NCBI RefSeq assembly: GCF_009665255.1
Contig: NZ_CP035686.1
Coordinates: forward strand, 310,001 to 374,000
Direction: 5' to 3'
DNA: 64,000 nt
DNA from: Vibrio metoecus
GTDB lineage: Bacteria; Pseudomonadota; Gammaproteobacteria; Enterobacterales; Vibrionaceae
Shown here: positions 46,577-54,596 of the stretch, piece by piece
How positions within the stretch are numbered: the stretch's first letter is position 1
How the letters are laid out: the number at the start of each line of letters is the position of its first letter
Notes under the pieces: generated by a model
Told to the model about the DNA's origin: nothing
The model's input: only the letters and a program-made list of their open reading frames with translations
Database searches by the model: none
Translations under genes and position numbers: made by a program

Positions 46577-49500
46577 TTATACCGCCTCCGCTGCTAATGT
46601 GGCTTGTTGCTCCTGCTCTTTGCGCTTTTGCAGTACCGCTTTGTAATCACGCGGCATCACCTTGACCATAGTGGCTAGGCTGGCGTCAAAGTTGGCAAGG
46701 AAAGCTTTGGCCACTTCACTTCCTGTGAATTGAACATGCTTAGTTAACATTTCTTTGAGTAGTGCTTTGTCTTCCGCTTCGATTGGATCCAGATCGACTA
46801 ACTCAGCATTGAGCTTAGATTGGAAGTCGCCAGATTTATCCCAAACGTAAGCCACACCGCCACTCATACCCGCGGCGAAGTTACGACCAGTTGAGCCGAG
46901 GATCACCGCGACACCGCCGGTCATGTATTCACAGCCGTGATCGCCGATACCTTCAACCACCACTTTAGCACCTGAGTTACGTACACAGAAACGTTCGCCC
47001 GCAAGGCCGCGAATGTAAGATTCGCCAGAGGTCGCGCCGTAGAAACAGACGTTGCCGACCACAATGTTCTCTTCAGGAACGATGGTGGCGTTACGGTTCG
47101 GGTAGAGCACCAGCGTGCCACCAGAAAGACCTTTGCCCCAGTAGTCGTTAGCATCGCCTTCCACTTCAAAGTAAACGCCTTTAGTGAGGAAGGCTCCGAA
47201 AGATTGTCCCGCACTGCCGTTGAATTTCACCTGCATTGGCTGTGGTAGGCCTTGGTCTTTGTAAACCTTACAGATTTCGTTCGACAGCATAGTACCGGTA
47301 CTGCGATCGGTGTTGATGATCGGCAGTTCGGCTTTGACGGTTTCACCACGCTCAAGGGCTGGTGTCGCCAATTGGATCAAGGTGCGATCCAGTACGCTTT
47401 CAAGCTGATGGTTCTGCTGAGTCTGACAGTAAATACCATCGACACTGCGCGGCTGCTCAATAAAGAGGATTGGCGACAGATCGAGATTCTTATATTTCCA
47501 GTGACCCACATCATCACGCACTTTGAGTTTGTGCGCTTGGCCAACCATGTCATTGATGGTGCGGAAACCCAGTTCAGCCATGATTTCACGCAGACCTTGT
47601 GCCATGTATTGGAAGAAGGTAACAACGTCATCAACACGGCCAGCAAAACGCTCACGCAGGGTTTTGTTTTGAGTCGCTATACCGACTGGGCAAGTGTTTT
47701 TATGACACTTACGCATCATGATACAGCCTTCAACCACCAGCGCTGCGGTTGCCACGCCCCATTCTTCTGCACCCAGCAGTACCGCAATGGCGATATCGCG
47801 TGGGGTTTTCATCTGTCCATCGGCTTGCACCACGATGCGGTTACGCAGGCCGTTTTTGAGCAGAGTCTGGTGGGTTTCAGCCAGACCCAATTCCCAAGGC
47901 AAACCAGTATGACGGATAGAAGAGATTGGTGATGCACCGGTACCACCATCGTGACCGGCAATCAGTACTACGTCGGCTTTGGCTTTGGCTACACCAGAAG
48001 CGATGGTGCCGACACCAGCTTCAGAAACCAGTTTGACGTTGACGCGGCCTTTGCGGTTGGCGTTTTTCAAATCGAAAATCAGCTGGGCTAAGTCTTCGAT
48101 TGAGTAAATGTCGTGGTGTGGTGGTGGTGAAATCAGGCCAACTCCAGGCGTGGAGTGACGAGTCGCCCCGATCCATTCATCGACTTTATCACCCGGTAGC
48201 TGACCACCTTCGCCCGGTTTCGCACCTTGCGCCATCTTGATCTGGATTTCATCCGCGTTGGTCAGATAGTAAGAGGTCACGCCGAAACGGCCAGAAGCCA
48301 CTTGCTTGATCGCTGAACGTTCTGAATCGCCATTCGCATTCAGTTCAAAACGCATTGGGTCTTCACCACCTTCACCGGAGTTGGATTTCGCGCCTAAGCG
48401 GTTCATCGCAATCGCCAGTGTGGAGTGCGCTTCGTAAGAGATAGAGCCGAACGACATCGCACCGGTTGCAAAGCGCTTCACAATGCTCTCGATCGGTTCA
48501 ACTTCATCAATCGGAATAGAACCCGCTGGATTTTTCACAAAATCGAGTTGGCTGCGCAGAGTCACCGCTTTATCGCCTTGGCTATCAACCGCTGCCGCAT
48601 ATTTCTTAAATTGCGGGTAGTTTTTATGGCGAGTGGACTCTTGCAGCAAGTGAATGGTTTCTGGGTTAAACAGATGCTGCTCACCGCGCTGTTTCCATTG
48701 ATACACGCCGCCGACATCCAACACTTGCAGTGGGATTTCGCGCGTTGGGTAGCCAATGCGATGACGAACCAGAACTTCTTTGGCGATATCGTCGAGGGTT
48801 AAACCTTGAATACGCGTGATGGTGCCGGTGAAGTATTTATCCACCACCGCTTTGCTGATCCCGAGCGCTTCAAAAATCTGTGCACCGTGATAAGACTGTA
48901 GGGTCGAAATCCCCATTTTTGAGAAGATCTTCAGTAAGCCGCCATTAACGCCTTTACGATAGTTTTCGAAGTATTTCTCAACCGAGACATCGGCATCGAG
49001 TTTCTTCTGACGCTTAAGGTCAACGATGGTTTCTACCACTAAATACGGGTTAACCGCATTTGCGCCGTAGCCAAGCAGGGTCGCAAAGTGGTGCGTTTCA
49101 CGCGCATCACCGGTTTCGACCACAATGCCGCATTTCGAACGCAGACCTTTGCGGATCAGGTGATGGTGTACTGCACCCACGGCCAGCATCGCTGGGATGG
49201 CGGCATGGTTGGAGTTCACCGCACGGTCGGTCAGCAAAATGATCGAGTAGCCATCAATCACTGCATCTTCCGCGTATTGGCAAATACGTTTCAGAGCACG
49301 CTCTAGCTTGCCTGATTCATCGCTGGCACGAAATACGATGTCCAACGTTTTGGCTTGTAGGTGCTCGTTATCAATCGCACGCAGTTTTTCCAACTCAGCG
49401 TTAGAAATCACAGGTGATTCCAGCTCAACCTTACGGCAGTGAGCAGGCGTTTCAGAAAGCAAGTTTTGATCGCGGCCGATATAAGTGTTGAGCGACATTA

Positions 49501-51121
49501 CCATGCGCTCACGGATCGGGTCGATTGGTGGGTTAGTCACCTGAGCAAACAACTGCTTAAAGTAGTTTGAAAGATGCTGAGATTGGTGCGACAGCACGGC
49601 TACAGGCCAGTCTGCACCCATCGAACCGAGAGGCTCATAACCGGTTTGAGCTAGGGTCAGAATGATGTCATTGACCTCTTCGCTACTCACTCCAAACGCT
49701 TGTTGGCGGTGAAGCAGGCGCTCTGGCGATGGTTGGCTATGTACGTTGTCGGCATCCGGCAGCTTTTTCAAGCTGAGTAGGTTTTCTTCTACCCATTTTT
49801 CATAAGGCTGCGCCGAAGCGATACCGTCTTTGACTTCTTCATCAGAGATAATACGGCCTTGCTCTAGGTCAGCAACAAAGATACGTCCCGGTTGCAGACG
49901 ACCACGGTATTCCACATTGGCTGGATCAATTTCCACTACGCCAGATTCAGAAGCCATGATCAGGAAATCATCTTTGGTCACGGTATAACGAGACGGACGC
50001 AGACCGTTACGATCTAGCGTTGCACCGACTTGTACACCATCGGTAAAGCATACTGATGCTGGGCCGTCCCATGGTTCCATGACGTTGGCATGGTACTGGT
50101 AGAAAGCGCGGCGTTTTGGATCCATCGCTTTGTTTTCTTGCCATGCTTCCGGGATCATCATCATCAGAGCGTGAGGCAAGCTGCGACCAGAAAGCACCAG
50201 CAGTTCTAGAACCATGTCAAAGTTAGCGGAATCGGATGCGCCTTCTTGGCAGATAGGCAGCAGCATGTCGATTTCAGCTTGGGTAAACAGTTTGGATTGT
50301 AAAATCGCTTCGCGCGCTTTCATCCAGTTCAAGTTACCGCGAACGGTGTTGATCTCACCGTTGTGCGCGATGTAGCGGAAAGGCTGGGCCAGTCGCCATT
50401 TCGGGAAGGTGTTGGTAGAAAAACGCGAGTGCACCAGCGCCAGTGCAGTGACCATGGTCGGATTTTGCAAATCGAGGAAGTATTGCGGTACTTGCTCTGT
50501 GGTCAGCTGACCTTTATAGACCAAGGTTTTGTATGACATCGAGTTGATGTAAAAATCATCACCGATGTTCGACACGCTCTCAAGGCAGACGCGAACGGTG
50601 TAATTACGTAGCACGTATAGCTTACGTTCTAGCTCGTCAGGTTGCATACCGGGGCCGCCAGAAATGAACACGTGTTCAAATTGTGGCTCAGTGCTGAGTG
50701 GATCGGCACCTAACATGCTGTTGTCGGTTGGCAAAACACGATAGCCAATCACATCCAGATCAAGGCGTTTGGCATTGCGTTCTAGAATATCGCGGCATTG
50801 GGCGCGTTTGTGTTCGTCTTTCGGGAACAGCACCACACCCACACCATATTTTTCGAATGAAGGCAGCTTAATACCAAGCTTAACGGCTTCTTCGAGTAAA
50901 AATTCGTGAGGTTTTTGCAACAAAATACCCGCACCGTCACCGCTGCAAGGGTCACAGCCCTGACCGCCACGGTGTTCCATGCGTGCGAGCATGTCCAAAG
51001 CTTGAGTGACCACCTGATGAGATTTGCGATTTTTCAGGTGAGCGACAAAGCCGATACCACAAGCATCGTGCTCTAACTCAGGCGTATAAAGACCCCGCGA
51101 ACGCTGCGCTTTATCTACCAT
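46577..51121 (-). CDS. gltB: Glutamate synthase large subunit, Bacillus/plant type
   Basis: The second GltB has 1514 residues from the ATG at 51121. The likely mature N-terminus is Cys21 in HDACGIGFVAH, after a 20-residue propeptide. It shows the amidotransferase domain (HRGGQGCDPCSGDGAG), the FMN domain with EGGEDPMRFE and PPPHHDIYSIEDLAQ, the cluster motif C-x5-C-x4-C (about 1132-1143) and the C-terminal beta-helix (GMSGG). GGAAGGA stands seven bases before the ATG. A GTG at 51169, with GGAGGG nine bases before it, would add 16 residues containing three cysteines in a row; I regard it as the less likely start because it sits in a hairpin. The leader is long and structured. Confidence 0.94.
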   Translation of the reverse strand: MVDKAQRSRGLYTPELEHDACGIGFVAHLKNRKSHQVVTQALDMLARMEHRGGQGCDPCSGDGAGILLQKPHEFLLEEAVKLGIKLPSFEKYGVGVVLFPKDEHKRAQCRDILERNAKRLDLDVIGYRVLPTDNSMLGADPLSTEPQFEHVFISGGPGMQPDELERKLYVLRNYTVRVCLESVSNIGDDFYINSMSYKTLVYKGQLTTEQVPQYFLDLQNPTMVTALALVHSRFSTNTFPKWRLAQPFRYIAHNGEINTVRGNLNWMKAREAILQSKLFTQAEIDMLLPICQEGASDSANFDMVLELLVLSGRSLPHALMMMIPEAWQENKAMDPKRRAFYQYHANVMEPWDGPASVCFTDGVQVGATLDRNGLRPSRYTVTKDDFLIMASESGVVEIDPANVEYRGRLQPGRIFVADLEQGRIISDEEVKDGIASAQPYEKWVEENLLSLKKLPDADNVHSQPSPERLLHRQQAFGVSSEEVNDIILTLAQTGYEPLGSMGADWPVAVLSHQSQHLSNYFKQLFAQVTNPPIDPIRERMVMSLNTYIGRDQNLLSETPAHCRKVELESPVISNAELEKLRAIDNEHLQAKTLDIVFRASDESGKLERALKRICQYAEDAVIDGYSIILLTDRAVNSNHAAIPAMLAVGAVHHHLIRKGLRSKCGIVVETGDARETHHFATLLGYGANAVNPYLVVETIVDLKRQKKLDADVSVEKYFENYRKGVNGGLLKIFSKMGISTLQSYHGAQIFEALGISKAVVDKYFTGTITRIQGLTLDDIAKEVLVRHRIGYPTREIPLQVLDVGGVYQWKQRGEQHLFNPETIHLLQESTRHKNYPQFKKYAAAVDSQGDKAVTLRSQLDFVKNPAGSIPIDEVEPIESIVKRFATGAMSFGSISYEAHSTLAIAMNRLGAKSNSGEGGEDPMRFELNANGDSERSAIKQVASGRFGVTSYYLTNADEIQIKMAQGAKPGEGGQLPGDKVDEWIGATRHSTPGVGLISPPPHHDIYSIEDLAQLIFDLKNANRKGRVNVKLVSEAGVGTIASGVAKAKADVVLIAGHDGGTGASPISSIRHTGLPWELGLAETHQTLLKNGLRNRIVVQADGQMKTPRDIAIAVLLGAEEWGVATAALVVEGCIMMRKCHKNTCPVGIATQNKTLRERFAGRVDDVVTFFQYMAQGLREIMAELGFRTINDMVGQAHKLKVRDDVGHWKYKNLDLSPILFIEQPRSVDGIYCQTQQNHQLESVLDRTLIQLATPALERGETVKAELPIINTDRSTGTMLSNEICKVYKDQGLPQPMQVKFNGSAGQSFGAFLTKGVYFEVEGDANDYWGKGLSGGTLVLYPNRNATIVPEENIVVGNVCFYGATSGESYIRGLAGERFCVRNSGAKVVVEGIGDHGCEYMTGGVAVILGSTGRNFAAGMSGGVAYVWDKSGDFQSKLNAELVDLDPIEAEDKALLKEMLTKHVQFTGSEVAKAFLANFDASLATMVKVMPRDYKAVLQKRKEQEQQATLAAEAV

Positions 51122-51441
51122 AGATACATCCTTCCAGTTCTTGAGGACGCAACAGCACTGAGTTTGCACTCAGTTATTCCCTCCACACATCAAGCAGCAT
51201 TGGCTGTATCAAGTGCTCGGGTGATACGTCCTGTCCTTTTTTGTTTTGAGTGAAATCTGCTTAGGGAGCAGATCCGCGTCCTTTCCGTCTCTCACAGGAA
51301 ATATATTGTGAGAAAGACAATCCTTAGTGATATTCCTGTCGTTGAGCCACTTTACTAGTGGATTCTTTTGGTAGGTATGGAATATCACTGATAGTCTGCC
51401 GAGTTTTTTGTAATTAATTGAGCAAAAAAGCACGGAAAACT
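51122..51441 (-). ncRNA. Structured 5' leader of the second gltB (candidate cis-acting RNA)
   Basis: If transcription starts near 51441, the leader is about 320 nt. In transcript order the possible stems are: an 11-bp pair (51379-51389 with 51326-51336) enclosing a CCACT/AGTGG hairpin (51347-51361); ATTGT/ACAAT (51305-51321); GUGAGA with UUUCAC (51290-51295 and 51250-51255) enclosing a perfect 7-bp AUCUGCU/AGCAGAU hairpin (51255-51273); and a 7-bp ACTGAGT/ACTCAGT hairpin with a GCAA tetraloop (51157-51174). I recognise no named riboswitch. The number of perfect stems suggests selected structure. Confidence 0.5.
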
Positions 51442-51447
51442 GAAAGT

Positions 51448-51477
51448 ATCCTACAATTTTGCTGGCGCAAATTCCAA
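51448..51477 (-). promoter_or_regulatory. Possible promoter of the second gltBD operon
   Basis: On the minus strand TTGGAA (51477-51472) and TAGGAT (51453-51448) are separated by 18 bases. Both boxes match the consensus at four or more positions. It would start the long leader of gltB near 51441. Confidence 0.4.
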
Positions 51478-51700
51478 CGAAAAGTCTGCGGATTGGTTTA
51501 TTTTTTTACAGTAAGATGAATGTTTTGTTTAACAAAACAGCAACAATATGCAAATAGTGTTTTGTTTATGCCTATTTATTGATTTGGCTTCGTTTGAAAT
51601 CAAACGCGAGGGATTAAAATTTGTGACGAATTTAATTGGAAATGTAATTAAATTACACGGATGGTAGTGAGAGATATTTGTATTTAGATTGGGCTAACAC
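51478..51700. promoter_or_regulatory. gltB-yhcC divergent control region with palindromes
   Basis: No gene is seen. A 19-base palindrome TGTTTTGTT-T-AACAAAACA (51521-51539) is perfect apart from its central base, and its left half recurs as TGTTTTGTTTA at 51558-51568. A second perfect dyad CGTTTGA / TCAAACG with two bases between lies at 51591-51606. Their position between two divergent genes suggests operators for either or both. Confidence 0.5.
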
Positions 51701-52639
51701 ATGCATCTACATCAATTGGTGAACACCATAGGTCAAGATTTACAACGTCGCTATGGAGAGAAAGTTCATAAACTGACGCTCCATGGAGGGTTTAGTTGCC
51801 CAAATCGAGACGGTACGATTGGCCGCGGTGGCTGCACTTTCTGTAACGTTGCTTCGTTTGCCAATGAAGAAACCCAGCAGAAAAGTATTCAAGAGCAGTT
51901 GAAAGATCGGGCGGGGGAGATCAAACGCGCCAAAAAATACCTCGCTTATTTTCAGGCTTACACCAGCACGTATGCGGAAGTGCAAGTGTTGAAATCGATG
52001 TACGAACAGGCTCTAGAAGAAGCGGATATTGTGGGGTTGTGTGTTGGCACTCGGCCTGATTGTGTGCCGGATGCGGTGCTTGAACTGCTCGCCGATTATG
52101 TGCAGCAAGGTTACGAGATTTGGTTGGAGCTTGGGCTGCAAACCGCACACGATCACACCTTGAAACGCATTAACCGCGGGCACGATTTTGCCTGCTACGC
52201 AGAGATCACTGCCAAAGCGAGAGCGTTAGGCATCAAAGTGTGTACTCACTTGATTGTTGGGTTGCCTGGCGAAGGGCGTAGTGACAATCTTGCCACATTA
52301 CAACAAGTGCTTAGTGTGGGAACCGATGGTATTAAGTTGCACGGTTTGCACATTGTGGAAGGCAGTACCATGGCGAAAGCATGGCGAGCGGGGCGTTTAA
52401 CTGTGCTCGAACAGGACGAATATGTGTCTATCGCCTGTGAAATGATTCGCTCAACGCCACCGCAGATTATTTATCATCGTGTGTCTTCGGCGGCCCGTAG
52501 ACCAACGCTACTTGCCCCGTTGTGGTGTGAAAACCGCTGGTGGGCAATGACTGCGATTGGTCAAACATTGGAAAAAGAAGGGGTTCAGGGCTCGTTACTC
52601 GGCACGCCTTTTGAGTATTCTCCTTTGAACTTAAAGTAA
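51701..52639 (+). CDS. yhcC: Radical SAM protein of the YhcC family
   Basis: This 312-residue protein belongs to the YhcC group of radical S-adenosylmethionine proteins (TIGR01212). Cluster-binding cysteines are Cys33, Cys45 and Cys48 in CPNRDGTIGRGGCTFC. It also has the motifs GTRPDCV, WLELGLQTA and HLIVGLPGE, typical of the group. The reaction is not established to my knowledge. As in E. coli it lies divergent from gltB and near arcB. The ATG at 51701 has only a weak ribosome-binding site. Confidence 0.9.
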   Translation: MHLHQLVNTIGQDLQRRYGEKVHKLTLHGGFSCPNRDGTIGRGGCTFCNVASFANEETQQKSIQEQLKDRAGEIKRAKKYLAYFQAYTSTYAEVQVLKSMYEQALEEADIVGLCVGTRPDCVPDAVLELLADYVQQGYEIWLELGLQTAHDHTLKRINRGHDFACYAEITAKARALGIKVCTHLIVGLPGEGRSDNLATLQQVLSVGTDGIKLHGLHIVEGSTMAKAWRAGRLTVLEQDEYVSIACEMIRSTPPQIIYHRVSSAARRPTLLAPLWCENRWWAMTAIGQTLEKEGVQGSLLGTPFEYSPLNLK

Positions 52640-52706
52640 TAATCCGCAGCAAAATCAGATAATCTTTTGTACTATTTAAAGAATCATCAATAACACATCT
52701 GAATGC

Positions 52707-54446
52707 ATGCCTGAATTTCTCTCTGAATTTGTACTGACCTTGTTCGCCACTGGGCTCATGCTTGGTGGTGGACTATTACTCTGGTTTGGCTGGTACAGCT
52801 ACTTTCAACCTCAAAGATTGATTCAGCTTTTTCATCAGGCACCCTCAGGAGTGCTGCTGGTCGGCGAGCAACGTATTCTGCGTGCTAATTTAGCTGCGTA
52901 TTTACTGTTGGGGATCCGCTTGGTTGGGAGACACTATTTGTTTGCAAACGAGCAAGGTGAAGAGGGCGAACATGCCTTTTATCGTGCTCTCGAAAGTAGT
53001 GTACGACAAAAACGCTCGGTACCTTTGCTTTGGCCTGTTGCAGGCAAAACGACACAAACCTTAGAAATATCAGCATCGTTATTACGCCATTGGCCGAAAA
53101 AATTATGGCTAGTGAATGTGATTGGATTTGATTGTCCGAGTACGGATATGCAGCAAGAGCGCCATTCATTAGCGATGGCGCGTACGGCTCTCGATTCTCT
53201 ATCCGAGTTGATCTTTATTAAAAGTACGGAAGGGACATTGATGGCGACCAACCGTGCGTTTGATCGGTTTTGGCAAGACAGAATCGAAGAGGGTAGCGCG
53301 ACCTTCAAAGGTATTATGAAAGGGCGTACCAGCCAGCGTTGTTGGACGGTGACCCCCGACGGGCGTAGCTGCCTTTTAGAAACCTATCAACGAGTACTGA
53401 TGTCACCAGAAGGCGAAAATATTGGGTTATTGGGTATCAGCCATGATGTGACCGATTGGTACAACATGCAGCGCCAATTAAGAGAAGAGATGGACAAGCG
53501 GCGTGATACGGAAGTAGCCTTGGCGCAGCGTGATACCATCTTACAAAACATCCTTGAATCTAGCCCTGATTCGATTGGTATCTTTAACGAAAACATGGTT
53601 TATCAGGCTTGTAATCAGCCATTTGTGGAAGCCTTGGGGATTGCGGAAGTTTCTGATTTAGTGGGTAAGCGTTTACAAGACGTGATCCCTGAACATATTT
53701 ATGCTCGTCTAGCCGAATCGGATAGCCAAGTGCTGCATGAAGGAAAGTCGTTACGCCGGATTGATAAAATCGCGCGTCCGAACGGCGAGTTTGTCTGGTT
53801 TGATGTAGTTAAATCTCCTTTTCGAGATCCGGCATCGGGTACCAATGGGGTATTGATCATGGCGCGAGATGTGTCCGATCGTTATCTGGCTGCCGAGCAA
53901 TTAAAAGTCGCAAATCTTGAGTTGGAGCGCTTAAGTTTCTTAGACAGTCTGACTCATGTCGCCAATCGACGTCGGTTTGATGAACAATTGCACACATTGT
54001 GGCATCTGCATGTGCGTGAAGGTAATCCACTTAGCATTATTCTTTGTGATGTGGATTATTTTAAAGATTACAACGATGCTTATGGTCATCTAATGGGCGA
54101 TGAAACCTTAAAGCAAGTCGCAATCGCTTTTACTCAAGTGGCGAATCGTCAATCCGATTGTGTCGCACGCTATGGTGGTGAAGAGTTCGGTATCTTATTG
54201 CCTAACACCCCTCAATCAGGGGCGATTTTGATTGCCGATCGTATTCACGAAAAAATTCGTTCGCTGGCGATCCCTCATGTCCACTCCAAAGTTGCGGATC
54301 GCCTTACCGTCAGCCTAGGGGTTATTACGCACATTCCTCATCCGGAAGACATTCCAGAGCAGATTGTCGCTTTGGCCGACCAAGCCTTGTATCAAGCCAA
54401 AGCTAACGGTCGTAATCAAACCTCCATTTATGAAAAAAATGACTAA
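52707..54446 (+). CDS. Membrane-anchored PAS-GGDEF diguanylate cyclase
   Basis: The 579-residue protein is a predicted diguanylate cyclase that makes cyclic di-GMP from GTP. It has an N-terminal membrane segment (about residues 7-28), two PAS-type sensing domains (about 160-260 and 275-395; the second has the motif ILESSPDSIGIFNEN) and a C-terminal GGDEF domain. The active site is intact as GGEEF (490-494), and the product-inhibition site RQSD (481-484) lies exactly five residues upstream, so feedback control is likely. No EAL or HD-GYP domain is present. It sits between yhcC and arcB, an interval that is empty of such a gene in E. coli. Confidence 0.9.
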   Translation: MPEFLSEFVLTLFATGLMLGGGLLLWFGWYSYFQPQRLIQLFHQAPSGVLLVGEQRILRANLAAYLLLGIRLVGRHYLFANEQGEEGEHAFYRALESSVRQKRSVPLLWPVAGKTTQTLEISASLLRHWPKKLWLVNVIGFDCPSTDMQQERHSLAMARTALDSLSELIFIKSTEGTLMATNRAFDRFWQDRIEEGSATFKGIMKGRTSQRCWTVTPDGRSCLLETYQRVLMSPEGENIGLLGISHDVTDWYNMQRQLREEMDKRRDTEVALAQRDTILQNILESSPDSIGIFNENMVYQACNQPFVEALGIAEVSDLVGKRLQDVIPEHIYARLAESDSQVLHEGKSLRRIDKIARPNGEFVWFDVVKSPFRDPASGTNGVLIMARDVSDRYLAAEQLKVANLELERLSFLDSLTHVANRRRFDEQLHTLWHLHVREGNPLSIILCDVDYFKDYNDAYGHLMGDETLKQVAIAFTQVANRQSDCVARYGGEEFGILLPNTPQSGAILIADRIHEKIRSLAIPHVHSKVADRLTVSLGVITHIPHPEDIPEQIVALADQALYQAKANGRNQTSIYEKND

Positions 54447-54596
54447 TAGAACGTTTTCAATTGCTTGAAATGCCACTGCTTCGCTTAACCATAATGCAAT
54501 GTCTGAGATGGCTTGGTATGGGAAGTGGATCCGCATCGCTAACGTTTGCTCGGGAAAACGGCTAGACTAGTGGCTCTTTATCTGACGGAGCAGTGA

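Noticed and set aside
47252..47932. 226-codon plus-strand frame inside gltB
   Set aside because: Antisense to a conserved gene, no family wording, no ribosome-binding site; a shadow of the codon use of gltB.
51229..51299. Glycine riboswitch upstream of the second gltB
   Set aside because: Helix layout and the AAAAGGACAGG end recall it, but the P2 arm and the conserved CCGAAGG and CAGGYAAAAGG strands are not present as such. It is kept only as an unnamed structured leader.
51209..51433. 74-codon minus-strand frame in the gltB leader
   Set aside because: No ribosome-binding site or family match; it crosses the hairpins of the leader.
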